Shown: positions 33,619 through 42,148 of the stretch, piece by piece
How positions within the stretch are numbered: the first letter of the stretch is position 1
Layout: each line of letters begins with the position of its first letter
From: Glycomyces xiaoerkulensis
Lineage (GTDB): Bacteria; Actinomycetota; Actinomycetes; Mycobacteriales; Micromonosporaceae
Direction: 5' to 3'
Length of the DNA: 64,000 nt
Assembly (NCBI RefSeq): GCF_002798405.1
Contig: NZ_PGGV01000029.1
Location: 248,001-312,000, forward strand
Position numbers and translations under genes: made by a program
The notes under the pieces: generated by a model
What the model was told of the DNA's origin: nothing
The model's input: the letters and a program-made list of their open reading frames with translations, nothing else
Database searches by the model: none

Positions 33619-36600
33619 ATGCCGAAGACCAGCACCAAAGCCGGCGGCACGGCGAAGCGGGCGGCCGCGGGGCCGACCGGCGACAAACTGCGTATCGAAC
33701 GGGTGTTCACGACGGAGGGTGTGCATCCGTACGACGAGGTGAAATGGGACCGCCGCGACGTGGTCATGACCAACTGGCGCGACGGCTCGGTCAACTTCGA
33801 ACAGCGGGGCGTGGAGTTCCCCGAGTTCTGGAGCCAGAACGCCACCCAGATCGTGACCTCGAAGTACTTCCGCGGCGCCGTGGGCACCGACCAGCGCGAA
33901 TCGAGCCTCAAGCAGCTCATCGACCGGGTCGTCCACACCTACCGGAAGGCGGGGGAGGAGCACGGCTACTTCGCATCCGGCCAGGACGCCGGGATCTTCG
34001 CCGACGAACTCACCTGGCTCCTGCTCCACCAGTACTTCAGCTTCAACTCGCCGGTCTGGTTCAACGTCGGAACCGAAGCGGCAGAGCAGGTGTCGGCATG
34101 CTTTATCCTAAGTGTAGACGACACAATGGAATCCATTCTGGACTGGTATAAGGAAGAGGGGATGATCTTCAAGGGCGGCTCCGGGGCCGGGGTCAACCTC
34201 TCGAAGATCCGCGCCTCGGCCGAACTGCTCTCCAGCGGCGGCAACGCCTCCGGCCCGATCAGCTTCATGCGCGGGGCCGACGCCTCGGCCGGCACCATCA
34301 AATCAGGTGGGGCCACCCGCCGGGCCGCCAAGATGGTCGTGCTCGACGTCGAACACCCCGACATCGAGGAGTTCATCGACACCAAGGCCCGGGAAGAGGA
34401 GAAGATCCGTGCCCTGCGCGACGCCGGCTTCGACGTCGACCTCGGCGGCGCCGACATGTTCAGCGTCCAGTACCAGAACGCCAACAACTCCGTGCGCGTC
34501 TCCGACGAGTTCATGCGCGCGGTGGAGGCCGGCGGCGACTACGCCCTGACCGGACGTCTGGACGGCAAGGAGATCTCCCGCCGCGACGCCCGCGAGGTCT
34601 TCCGCAAGATGGCCGAGGCCGCCTGGGAGTGCGCCGACCCCGGCATCCAGTACGACGACACCATCAACGACTGGCACACCAACCCGAACACCGACCGCAT
34701 CTACGCGTCCAACCCGTGCTTCCCGGGCGACCAGCGTGTCGCGACCGACAAGGGCCTGATCAAGATCGGGGACCTGGTGCGGCGCTCCGCCGAAGGCGAG
34801 ACCTTCGCGGTGTTCACCAACGACGTCACCGCCGAGAACGACGCCGCCGACCGGGTCGTGGCGACGAACCCGGTGCGATACATGGTCACCGGCACCAACG
34901 AGATCATCGAACTGCGGTTCTCCGACGGCTCGCGCCTCCGCTGCACACCGAATCACCGGGTCTGGACGAAGAACCGCGGCTGGGTCCACGCCGACCGGCT
35001 CGAGCCCGAGGACCGGGTCGTGCGGTCGAACCAGTACGCACCGCGCTCCTCGGCGAGCACCGCGGTCCCGCGGGGGGCGATCGAGGCCGCGCATCGGGTG
35101 GCGGAAGCCGGCAACTCCGCGGTTCTCCTGCCTGAGAAGTGGGATGAGGATCCCGATCTCGCGCACTTCCTGGGCTGGGTCATCGGTGACGGTTGCGTGA
35201 AGCGGGACGGAGTCGTCACCGTCTACGGCACCGAAGAGGAGCAGCAAGAGGTCCTGCCGCGTCACCAGCGACTCCTCCAGCGGATCACCGGCCGGCTCAG
35301 CAAGCCGAGCCTGCAGTCCAACGGCACCGTTCAGCTTCGCTCGATGCGTTCGAGTCTCGCGGCCTTCTTCGGCGAGCTCGGATTCTCAACCGGTCGGGCC
35401 GGTGAGAAGACGTTGCCCGAAGCGCTCTTCGAAGCGGACGAGGACACCCTCGTCGACTTCCTCCAGGGCCTGTTCGACGCCGACGGCTGTGTGGTCGAGC
35501 AGAACAACGGAACCCGCTACATCGGCCTCAGCAGCAAGTCCGAAGAGCTGCTCCTCGGCGTGCAGGAGACGCTGGCGTCGCTGGGCGTCAGTGCCCGCAT
35601 TCACCGCACCGACGAGAAGAAGGCAACGTTCAAGTACACGAGGAAGGACGGCTCTGAGGTCGAGTACGCCCCCGAGGGCCCCTTCTTCGATCTGCGGATC
35701 AGCGGGCCCTCGATGGTCGAGTTCGCCTCGTTGATCGGCTTCGGAATCCAGAGCAAGACGGACAGGCTCGCCTCGGTGCTCGATTACAAGGTCCGGTACA
35801 ACACCGATCGGACCGTGCGCCTGGTCAGCCGCGAGAACGTCGGCTTCGAGACGACTTACAACCTGACAGAGCCGCGCAACCACTCCTACATCGTCGGCGG
35901 TGTCGTCGTCGCGAACTGCAGCGAGTACATGTCGCTCGACAACTCCTCGTGCAACCTCGCCAGCCTGAATCTGATGAAGTTCCTGGGCGAGGACGGCTCG
36001 TTCGACGTCGAGCGGTTCGTGAAGGCGGTCGAGTTCGTCATCACCGCCATGGAGATCTCGATCTCCTTCGCCGACTTCCCGACCGAGAAGATCGGCCGGA
36101 CCACCCGCGATTACCGGCAATTGGGCATCGGGTACTCCAATCTCGGTGCGCTGCTGATGAACTCCGGCCAGGCCTACGACTCCGAGGAGGGCCGCGCCAC
36201 GGCCGCGGCGATCACCGCGCTCATGACCGGCGCCTCCTACCGCCGCTCGGCCGAGATCGCCGGAGCGGTCGGGCCGTACGCCGGCTACGAGGTCAACGCC
36301 GAACCGCACCGGCGGGTCATGCGGAAGCACGCCGAGGCCTGCGAGGAGGTCCGCACCTTCGGGGACGTGGACGCCACGATCCTCCAGGCGGCCAAGGACG
36401 AGTGGGCCCGCGGCAACGAGATCGGCCGGACCAACGGCTGGCGCAACGCCCAGGCGAGTGTGATCGCTCCCACGGGCACTATCTCCTTCATGCTCGACTG
36501 CGACACCACGGGAATCGAGCCCGATCTCGCGTTGGTCAAGCACAAGAAGCTGGTCGGCGGCGGGTCGATGGAGATCGTCAACCAGTCGGTGCCCGGCGCC

Positions 36601-37662
36601 CTGTCCCGGCTCGGCTACGACGAGGAGGACGTCAAGGCGATCGTCGACCACATCGCCGAGCACGGCCACGTGATCGACGCCCCGGCCCTGGCCGAGGAGC
36701 ACTACTCCGTGTTCGACTGCGCCATGGGCGAACGCGCCATCTCGCCGATGGGGCACGTCAACATGATGGCCGCGGTGCAGCCATTCCTAAGCGGATCCGT
36801 GAGCAAGACCGTCAACCTGCCGGAGTCGGCCACCGTCGAGGACATCGAGCAGGTCTACTTCGAGAGCTGGAAGCTCGGCCTGAAGGCCCTGGCGGTCTAC
36901 CGCGACAACTGCAAGGTCGGCCAGCCGCTGTCGGCCAAGAAGAAGGAGATCGACACCGAGGTCGAAGAGGTCGTGGAGAAAGTCGTCGAGGAGATGTCGG
37001 TGCACTCGCCGGTGCGGCGCAAGCTGCCGAAGCGCCGCCCGTCGCACACGACCTCCTTCAGCGTCGGCGGCGCCGAAGGCTACATGACCGTCTCGACCTA
37101 TCCGGACAACGGGCCCGGCGAGGTCTTCCTGAAGATGTCGAAGCAGGGCTCGACCCTCGCGGGGGTCATGGACGCGCTGTCGGTGGCGATCTCGATCGCG
37201 ATGCAGTACGGCGTGCCGCTCGAGAAGTACGTCGAGAAGTTCACCAACATGCGGTTCGAGCCGGCGGGGATGACCGACGACCCGGACATCCGGATGGCGT
37301 CCTCGGTGGTCGACTACATCTTCCGCCGCCTGGCGCTCGACCACCTGCCGTACGAGGACCGGGCCGCACTGGGCATCCTGACCACGGCCGAGCGCACCGC
37401 CGAGATCAACGGCGAGGACCCGTCCAAGGTGGCGTCGGAGTCCCAGGTGGACCTCGACGAGCTCCGGTCCTCCGCCCCGGTCGCGGAGGCCGTCAAGGAG
37501 GAGCTGAAGCTCGAGCCCAAGCGCTCGCGGGCCGACGTCCTGCACTCGGCGCAGACCCGGAGCGCCGACGCGCCGCTGTGCGTCAACTGCGGCACGAAGA
37601 TGCGCCCGGCCGGATCGTGCTACACCTGCGAGGGCTGCGGCGCCACCAGCGGCTGCAGCTAA
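33619..37662 (+). CDS. nrdJ: Class II (adenosylcobalamin-dependent) ribonucleotide reductase NrdJ, with intein
   Basis: A 1347-codon precursor; removing a 400-residue intein (residues 367-766) leaves a 947-residue enzyme that reduces ribonucleotides using B12. In the host protein VSACFILSVDD holds the first redox cysteine. The intein separates ...YASNP from CSEYMSLDNSSCNLASLNL. By comparison with Thermotoga NrdJ, the first Cys of that segment (residue 767) is the thiyl-radical cysteine and the Cys 11 residues later is the second redox cysteine. The C-terminus has a Cys-rich tail (CVNCGTKMRPAGSCYTCEGCG) for re-reduction. Splicing is therefore needed before any activity. No class I nrd genes are seen in the window. 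A strong terminator follows. Confidence 0.95.
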   Translation: MPKTSTKAGGTAKRAAAGPTGDKLRIERVFTTEGVHPYDEVKWDRRDVVMTNWRDGSVNFEQRGVEFPEFWSQNATQIVTSKYFRGAVGTDQRESSLKQLIDRVVHTYRKAGEEHGYFASGQDAGIFADELTWLLLHQYFSFNSPVWFNVGTEAAEQVSACFILSVDDTMESILDWYKEEGMIFKGGSGAGVNLSKIRASAELLSSGGNASGPISFMRGADASAGTIKSGGATRRAAKMVVLDVEHPDIEEFIDTKAREEEKIRALRDAGFDVDLGGADMFSVQYQNANNSVRVSDEFMRAVEAGGDYALTGRLDGKEISRRDAREVFRKMAEAAWECADPGIQYDDTINDWHTNPNTDRIYASNPCFPGDQRVATDKGLIKIGDLVRRSAEGETFAVFTNDVTAENDAADRVVATNPVRYMVTGTNEIIELRFSDGSRLRCTPNHRVWTKNRGWVHADRLEPEDRVVRSNQYAPRSSASTAVPRGAIEAAHRVAEAGNSAVLLPEKWDEDPDLAHFLGWVIGDGCVKRDGVVTVYGTEEEQQEVLPRHQRLLQRITGRLSKPSLQSNGTVQLRSMRSSLAAFFGELGFSTGRAGEKTLPEALFEADEDTLVDFLQGLFDADGCVVEQNNGTRYIGLSSKSEELLLGVQETLASLGVSARIHRTDEKKATFKYTRKDGSEVEYAPEGPFFDLRISGPSMVEFASLIGFGIQSKTDRLASVLDYKVRYNTDRTVRLVSRENVGFETTYNLTEPRNHSYIVGGVVVANCSEYMSLDNSSCNLASLNLMKFLGEDGSFDVERFVKAVEFVITAMEISISFADFPTEKIGRTTRDYRQLGIGYSNLGALLMNSGQAYDSEEGRATAAAITALMTGASYRRSAEIAGAVGPYAGYEVNAEPHRRVMRKHAEACEEVRTFGDVDATILQAAKDEWARGNEIGRTNGWRNAQASVIAPTGTISFMLDCDTTGIEPDLALVKHKKLVGGGSMEIVNQSVPGALSRLGYDEEDVKAIVDHIAEHGHVIDAPALAEEHYSVFDCAMGERAISPMGHVNMMAAVQPFLSGSVSKTVNLPESATVEDIEQVYFESWKLGLKALAVYRDNCKVGQPLSAKKKEIDTEVEEVVEKVVEEMSVHSPVRRKLPKRRPSHTTSFSVGGAEGYMTVSTYPDNGPGEVFLKMSKQGSTLAGVMDALSVAISIAMQYGVPLEKYVEKFTNMRFEPAGMTDDPDIRMASSVVDYIFRRLALDHLPYEDRAALGILTTAERTAEINGEDPSKVASESQVDLDELRSSAPVAEAVKEELKLEPKRSRADVLHSAQTRSADAPLCVNCGTKMRPAGSCYTCEGCGATSGCS
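34717..35916 (+). other. Intein with LAGLIDADG homing endonuclease inside NrdJ
   Basis: Exactly 400 codons. Block A is CFPGDQRVATDKGLIKIGDLV with Cys1, and block B is GSRLRCTPNHRVWT with the TxxH motif. Two LAGLIDADG helices are seen as FLGWVIGDG and FLQGLFDADG, and block F is EPRNHSYIVGG. The end is VVVAN followed by extein Cys, so the terminal Asn is present but the usual penultimate His is Ala. Codon use (for example GAA, GAT and GTT codons at 35100-35850) appears less GC-biased than in the exteins, which would fit later arrival. Confidence 0.93.
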
Positions 37663-37670
37663 GACCGACG

Positions 37671-37699
37671 GCGGGGGCCGGGCGCCGCCCGGCCCCCGC
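37671..37699. terminator. Terminator after nrdJ
   Basis: A perfect 13-bp stem (37671-37683 with 37687-37699) with a 3-nt loop lies between the convergent nrdJ and PCD-VOC genes and can act in both directions. Confidence 0.82.
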
Positions 37700-37706
37700 T
37701 CGCCTC

Positions 37707-38372
37707 TCAGCCTCGCCCGAGCGCGGTGCAGACGCATGCCTCGTTCCCCTCGGGGTCGGCCAGGACCCACCAGGAGGGCGCGAATTCGCGCGAGAGCATG
37801 CGGCCGCCGGCGGCCAGCGCCGCCTCGATGCGCGCCTCGGCCCGGTCGTGAGGCACCCACACGTCGACGTGGATCCGGTTGCGCTGCGGGCGCGGCCGGT
37901 CCATCTGCTGGAACCAGAAGAAGGCGCCCCGGCCCCGGGGATCGATGAGGTCCTCGTCGGGGCTGTCGGCTCTGGGCTCGTATCCGAGCACCGCGCGCCA
38001 GAACGGCATCACCTCGGCTCGGTCCAGGGCGTCGATGCTGACCTGGATCGTCTGGATGCCCTCCGGTTCGGCCTCCAGCCCCTGATCCCGGGCCACCGCC
38101 GAGATCGCCTCGGCCAGCGCGAGGTCGGTCTCGCCGGGGCCGTAGTGGTCCTCGGTGATGGTGACCAGGCGGACGGTGGCGCCGTCGGCGCGGAGGTCGA
38201 TGGCCGGCGGGTGCCGGTCGGCGCCGTCGAGTCGGGCGACCGCCTCGGCGAACCGTATTCCGGCCGCGAGGGAACCGGTGCGGTAGTGGGCGCAGGCGCC
38301 TTCGCCGACCAGTCGCCAGTCTTGGAGGCCGTCGGCCTCGAGGAACGCTGTGATGGTGTTCTCTACTCCCAT
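37707..38372 (-). CDS. Pterin-dehydratase-like / VOC (glyoxalase-fold) fusion protein
   Basis: A 221-residue two-domain protein. The N-terminal half (about 1-95) resembles pterin-4a-carbinolamine dehydratase: EGACAHYRTGSLAAGIRFAEAV and the end TEDHYGPGETDLALAEAI. A standard PCD has two His residues in a loop (P-E-H-H-P); here that loop reads RHPPAIDL. The C-terminal half (about 108-221) is a VOC domain with IQVSIDALDRAEVMPFWRAVLGY, IHVDVWVP and WWVLADPEGNEACVC. Such fusions occur in actinomycetes but have no settled function. Start ATG at 38372. Confidence 0.75.
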   Translation of the reverse strand: MGVENTITAFLEADGLQDWRLVGEGACAHYRTGSLAAGIRFAEAVARLDGADRHPPAIDLRADGATVRLVTITEDHYGPGETDLALAEAISAVARDQGLEAEPEGIQTIQVSIDALDRAEVMPFWRAVLGYEPRADSPDEDLIDPRGRGAFFWFQQMDRPRPQRNRIHVDVWVPHDRAEARIEAALAAGGRMLSREFAPSWWVLADPEGNEACVCTALGRG

Positions 38373-38472
38373 GCCGCGAGGCTATCGGCCGCCTCCGACG
38401 TTGGGGCTCGGTTTCCTCCTGCGCCGGTGTTCGTCGTCCGCGGGGGTCGGCCCGCCGCGTTAGGGTTCCGGT

Positions 38473-39141
38473 GTGGAATTGATCGGTGTCGGCCGCGCCT
38501 CGCGGGTGTTCGCCCTGGATGAGCGCAGGGTGCTGCGGCGCTGTGCGTTCGATGTGGGCGCGGAGGCGCGGGTGATGCGCCTGGTGCGCGAGGCGGGCTG
38601 TCCGGTGCCGGAGGTCCTGGAGGCGTCCGGCGGCGACCTGGTGCTGGAGCGGCTGCGCGGGCCCACGCTCGCGGCCGAGCTGCTGGCCGGCGCCGTCCGG
38701 GTGGAGGCGGCCGCGGAGATGCTGCTGGGGCTGCATGAGCGGCTGCACGGTGTCGAGGCGCCCGCATGGGTGCCGCGTTCGACGCGGGGGATCGATATGG
38801 GCGGCGGGGCGGCGGGGGCCCGGATGCTGCATCTGGACCTGCATCCGGAGAACGTCGTCCTCACCGATCGGGGCCCGTATCTGATCGACTGGACCAATGC
38901 CGCCGCCGGGGCTCCGGCGTTCGATTTCGCCGTCACGTGGGCGATTCTCGCCGGGGCGGACTTCGCCGGTTTCGGTTTGGGGCCGGAACTGGTCGAGGCG
39001 GTCCGGACGGGGCTGGTGGAGCGGTTCCGCCAGGCGGCGCCGGCGGCCGCCAGGGCGGTCGCGGTCGAGTACCGGGCGGCCGATGCCGCGCTGGAGGAGG
39101 CCGAGATCGAGCGGATCCGGGGCGAGCTCGGCCGGGGGTGA
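38473..39141 (+). CDS. Small aminoglycoside phosphotransferase-fold protein
   Basis: A 222-residue protein with a kinase-like (APH/choline kinase) fold. The short N-lobe has GVGRASRVFALDERRVLRRC, in which a Lys is replaced by Arg. The catalytic loop is LHLDLHPENVVLTDRG and the metal site is LIDWTNAAAG. It is shorter than typical APH enzymes (about 260-300). The substrate is unknown. The start is GTG at 38473. It has no operon partner on its strand apart from the membrane protein 140 bp downstream. Confidence 0.78.
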   Translation: MELIGVGRASRVFALDERRVLRRCAFDVGAEARVMRLVREAGCPVPEVLEASGGDLVLERLRGPTLAAELLAGAVRVEAAAEMLLGLHERLHGVEAPAWVPRSTRGIDMGGGAAGARMLHLDLHPENVVLTDRGPYLIDWTNAAAGAPAFDFAVTWAILAGADFAGFGLGPELVEAVRTGLVERFRQAAPAAARAVAVEYRAADAALEEAEIERIRGELGRG

Positions 39142-39281
39142 CGGTCCGGATGGGAGCCTTGAGCGAGCTCAATGGATCCGGGTGTTCACATTCCGTGGTG
39201 AATCGGGGTCCTTTCCGCCCGAGCGGCGCAAAACCGCAATAGGGATCGAAGCGGCCCGATACGAGGTCATAGACTCTCTTC

Positions 39282-40523
39282 ATGCAATCCGTCTCGCCAT
39301 CCCCCGGCGCCGGAATCGACCCCGAAGCCGCCGCGGCCCGGTTCGCCGAGGTCGGCGGGCGCCCGCTGGATCCGGGAGCGGCGCTCGTGGTCTACCGGCT
39401 CGGCGAGGGTTGGTGCGAGGTCGCGGTGGTCCGCGAGGCCGGGGACCGGCACCTGGTGGCCGCCGGGCGGTCGGCGCCGATCGGGGGCCGGGATTTCGAC
39501 GAGCTCCTGCTCGCCTACCTCTCCGGTCGCCACCACGACGCCTCGCCGAGGTTCTGGGACCGCCTCGGCGGTCCGTCCGGCGCCGCCGACGACGATCTGC
39601 GGGCGATGCTGCTGGGCGAGATCAGGCGGGCCCGCGAGCGTCTGTCGGAGGCCGAGGAGGCGATCGTGTCGGTCCCCCGGGTCGACCTCGAGCTGGGGCT
39701 GGGCCGGGTCGAGCTCGAGACTCGGCTGCGCGATCTGGTCGGGCAGACCGTCGACCTGGTGGAGGCGGTTCTGGGCGACACCGGTCTGGCGGCGAGCGAG
39801 CTGTCCGGGCTGCTGCTGGCCGGGGGCGCCGCCCGGACGCCGCTGGTGCGCGCCGAGCTGCATCGGCGGCTCGACCTCGAGCCGGTGTTCACCGCGGGGA
39901 CGGTCGGTGCCGTCGGCGAGACCGCCTCGCCGTCGGCCGAGCCCGATGGTTCCGAGGGCGGGGTTCCGGACGGCCCGCCGCGGCGGCGGACGCCGCTGCG
40001 CGTGGGCGTGTTCGCCTCGGTGCTGCTGATGCTCCTCGTGGCCGGGGCGGCGTTCGGCACCAAGCTGGGCGACCACCCGCCGCCGGGGGCCGCCGACGTG
40101 AGCGATGGGGCGCCGGAGGGCCGGGATCCGAGCGGTACGCCCTCGGCCTCGCCCGGCGCCGGCGAGGCCGGCCAGGGCGGTGAGGAGTCCGAATCGCCGG
40201 GTTCCGGTGCCGGTGAGCCGGCCGACCCGCCCGCTTCGCCCGATGCCGACGCCGGTGAGGAGCCGACCACCGAGGCGGCCACGGCCGCGCCGGTCCCCGA
40301 CGTGGTGGGCGGGTCGGCCGGACAGGCCCGCGACGACCTGGACGAGGCCGGATTCACCGAGGTGGAGTTCGAGGGGCGGTGGAGCTCGATCTTCGATTTC
40401 TCCCGCGCGGACTGCGAGGTCATCGAGCAGGACCCCGCCGCCGGCGCCGAGCACGGGTTCTCGGACCGGGTCACGGTCACCTTCGCCTACCACGGGAGCG
40501 ATTCCTCCGACTGCTTCGATTGA
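39282..40523 (+). CDS. Membrane protein with Hsp70-lobe-like cytoplasmic domain and extracellular PASTA-like domain
   Basis: A 413-residue protein with an unusual layout. Residues about 25-205 resemble the second half of an Hsp70/DnaK ATPase domain: LVVYRLGEGWCEVAVVREAG, IGGRDFDELLLAYL, RRARERLSEAEEAIVSVP, then SGLLLAGGAARTPLVRAEL. The first lobe with the DLGTT phosphate loop is absent. One membrane helix (VGVFASVLLMLLVAGAAF, about 246-263) and a long Pro/Ser/Glu-rich spacer lead to a C-terminal PASTA-like domain (PDVVGGSAGQARDDLDEAGF). PASTA domains bind peptidoglycan or lipid II in kinases of the PknB type. A wall-sensing role with a reduced, perhaps non-hydrolysing Hsp70 module is inference. 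Confidence 0.75.
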   Translation: MQSVSPSPGAGIDPEAAAARFAEVGGRPLDPGAALVVYRLGEGWCEVAVVREAGDRHLVAAGRSAPIGGRDFDELLLAYLSGRHHDASPRFWDRLGGPSGAADDDLRAMLLGEIRRARERLSEAEEAIVSVPRVDLELGLGRVELETRLRDLVGQTVDLVEAVLGDTGLAASELSGLLLAGGAARTPLVRAELHRRLDLEPVFTAGTVGAVGETASPSAEPDGSEGGVPDGPPRRRTPLRVGVFASVLLMLLVAGAAFGTKLGDHPPPGAADVSDGAPEGRDPSGTPSASPGAGEAGQGGEESESPGSGAGEPADPPASPDADAGEEPTTEAATAAPVPDVVGGSAGQARDDLDEAGFTEVEFEGRWSSIFDFSRADCEVIEQDPAAGAEHGFSDRVTVTFAYHGSDSSDCFD

Positions 40524-40542
40524 GTCGTCCGCGGCACTGGGA

Positions 40543-40571
40543 TTGAGAGTGCAGCACGGTCGTGCTATTTT
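40543..40571 (+). promoter_or_regulatory. Leaderless promoter of the TetR-hydrolase gene
   Basis: The -35 TTGAGA (40543-40548) and -10 TATTTT (40566-40571) are separated by 17 bp. The GTG start codon is at 40578, seven bases after the -10, so transcription should begin at or next to the start codon. Confidence 0.65.
40553..40566. promoter_or_regulatory. Palindromic TetR-type operator within the promoter spacer
   Basis: AGCACGGTCGTGCT has perfect 6-bp arms (AGCACG/CGTGCT) around GT and fills the -35/-10 spacer. It is well placed for autorepression by the TetR-like protein encoded just downstream. Confidence 0.65.
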
Positions 40572-40577
40572 TACGGG

Positions 40578-42104
40578 GTGCGCAAGGGCGAACTCACCAG
40601 GCAGGCGATCCTCGACGTCGCCGTCCGCATGGCCCGCTACAACGGGCTGTCCGGGCTGACGATCGGGTCGCTGGCCGCCGCCTGTGACATGTCGAAGTCG
40701 GGCGTCTACGCCCACTTCAAGTCCAAAGAGGCCCTGCAAATGGCCTGCATGGACCGCAACGCCGAGCAGTTCTCCGACGAGGTCGTCCGCCCCGCGCTCG
40801 CCAAGCCGCGGGGGCTCTCCCGGCTCCGGGCCCTGGTGGAGAACTGGATGTACTGGTACTCGCGGCCCGGCGGCTGCCTCTACATGGCCGCCGCCGCCGA
40901 ATTCGACGACCTGGCGGGTCCCTTGCACGACAAGATGGTCGCCGACCAGCGCGACCTCATCGACGCCCTCGCCCGCATCGCCGACACCGCCGTCGCCGAA
41001 GGCGAGCTGCCCGAGACCACCGACGTCGCCCAGATGGCGCAGGAGGTCTTCGGCACCCTGTTGTCCTATAGCTGGATGCACCGCATCCTGGACGAACCCG
41101 ACGCCGCCGATCGAGCCTGGCGGGCGTTCAACCGCGTGGTCGAGAGTCGTGCGGAATTACGTCTCCGCGGCCGGCCGCGCGACCCGCTACTGAACCAGAA
41201 AGGCGCACCCATGGCGCAAACCGCACCGGGCAACGGCTCCAAACAAAAAAGCACGACCGTTCGCGCCCCTTGGCACCTGCGGGCCGCGTTCACCGCCGCC
41301 GAGCGCTTCGCACCCGCACCCGCGGCCAAGATCCTCAGCCGCATGTGGTTCAAGGTGCCCGGCGGCCCGCAGCGCCGACTGCGCGGGCAGGCCCCCGCCG
41401 GCGCCGAGGTCTTCGGCGTCGACTGCCTCGGCGAGGAGATCTGGGGATACGACTGGGGCGAGGGCCCCCTGGTCTATCTCGTCCACGGCTGGGGCGGTTC
41501 CACCGGCGACTTCCGGTACCTCGCCGCCTCCCTGGCGGCCGCGGGCATGAGGGTGGTCGCCTTCGACTCGCCCAGCCACGGCAACTCCGGGCCGAGCCCG
41601 TACGGCGAGCGCCACACCGACGCCTTGCACATGGCCGAGGCCATGCGGGTCGTGATCGACAAGTTCGGCCCGCCCGAGGCGGTCGTCGCGCACTCGCTGG
41701 GCTGCCTGACGGCCGTGCTCGGCATGCGCGAGGCCGGCATCGACCTGTCCGCGCCGCGCCTGGCGCTCATCGCCCCGTTCATCGGCGGCGTCACCGGCTT
41801 CGCCGACACGCTCGGCTCGATCGTCCCGGTCGGCCCTCGCATACTCGGGCGGTTCGTCCCGCTGGTCGAGGCGCGCGCCGGAGTGGCCCTGGGCGACGTC
41901 ACGCTCATGGACCCGGTGGTCGAGGCGCCCACGCTGATCGTCCACGACACCTGGGACCGGCCCAATCCCTTCCGGCACGGCAAGGCCCTGTCCGAGGCGT
42001 GGCCGAACGCCCGGCTGATGGCCACCGAGGGCCTGGGGCACCGCAAGGTCCTGGTCGGGCCCGAGGTCCACCGGCGGGTGACCGGCTTCGCCATGGGGGA
42101 TTGA
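40578..42104 (+). CDS. TetR/AcrR-type regulator joined in frame to an alpha/beta hydrolase
   Basis: One open frame of 508 codons. Residues 1-200 are a TetR-family regulator with HTH GLTIGSLAAACDMSKSGVYAHF. Residues about 230-508 are an alpha/beta hydrolase with oxyanion region VYLVHGWGG, nucleophile elbow VAHSLGC and late His in GLGHRKVL. The join (near 41140-41215) contains AGAAAGG and an ATG at 41212 that would start a separate hydrolase. In the +1 frame a plausible TetR tail (RVVRNYVSAAGRATRY) ends in TGA at 41191-41193, just before that site. This is therefore either a true fusion or two genes merged by a one- or two-base frameshift near 41140. Function: regulator controlling a neighbouring hydrolase; the substrate is unknown. 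Confidence 0.78.
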   Translation: MRKGELTRQAILDVAVRMARYNGLSGLTIGSLAAACDMSKSGVYAHFKSKEALQMACMDRNAEQFSDEVVRPALAKPRGLSRLRALVENWMYWYSRPGGCLYMAAAAEFDDLAGPLHDKMVADQRDLIDALARIADTAVAEGELPETTDVAQMAQEVFGTLLSYSWMHRILDEPDAADRAWRAFNRVVESRAELRLRGRPRDPLLNQKGAPMAQTAPGNGSKQKSTTVRAPWHLRAAFTAAERFAPAPAAKILSRMWFKVPGGPQRRLRGQAPAGAEVFGVDCLGEEIWGYDWGEGPLVYLVHGWGGSTGDFRYLAASLAAAGMRVVAFDSPSHGNSGPSPYGERHTDALHMAEAMRVVIDKFGPPEAVVAHSLGCLTAVLGMREAGIDLSAPRLALIAPFIGGVTGFADTLGSIVPVGPRILGRFVPLVEARAGVALGDVTLMDPVVEAPTLIVHDTWDRPNPFRHGKALSEAWPNARLMATEGLGHRKVLVGPEVHRRVTGFAMGD

Positions 42105-42109
42105 GCGAA

Positions 42110-42134
42110 AAGGCCCGGGCCGAGCCCGGGCCTT
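42110..42134. terminator. Bidirectional terminator between hydrolase and FHA genes
   Basis: An 11-bp perfect stem (42110-42120 with 42124-42134) with loop CGA is followed on the minus strand by TTTT. It ends the five-gene PknG operon and the TetR-hydrolase transcript. Confidence 0.82.
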
Positions 42135-42148
42135 CTCCGTCTCGCGGT

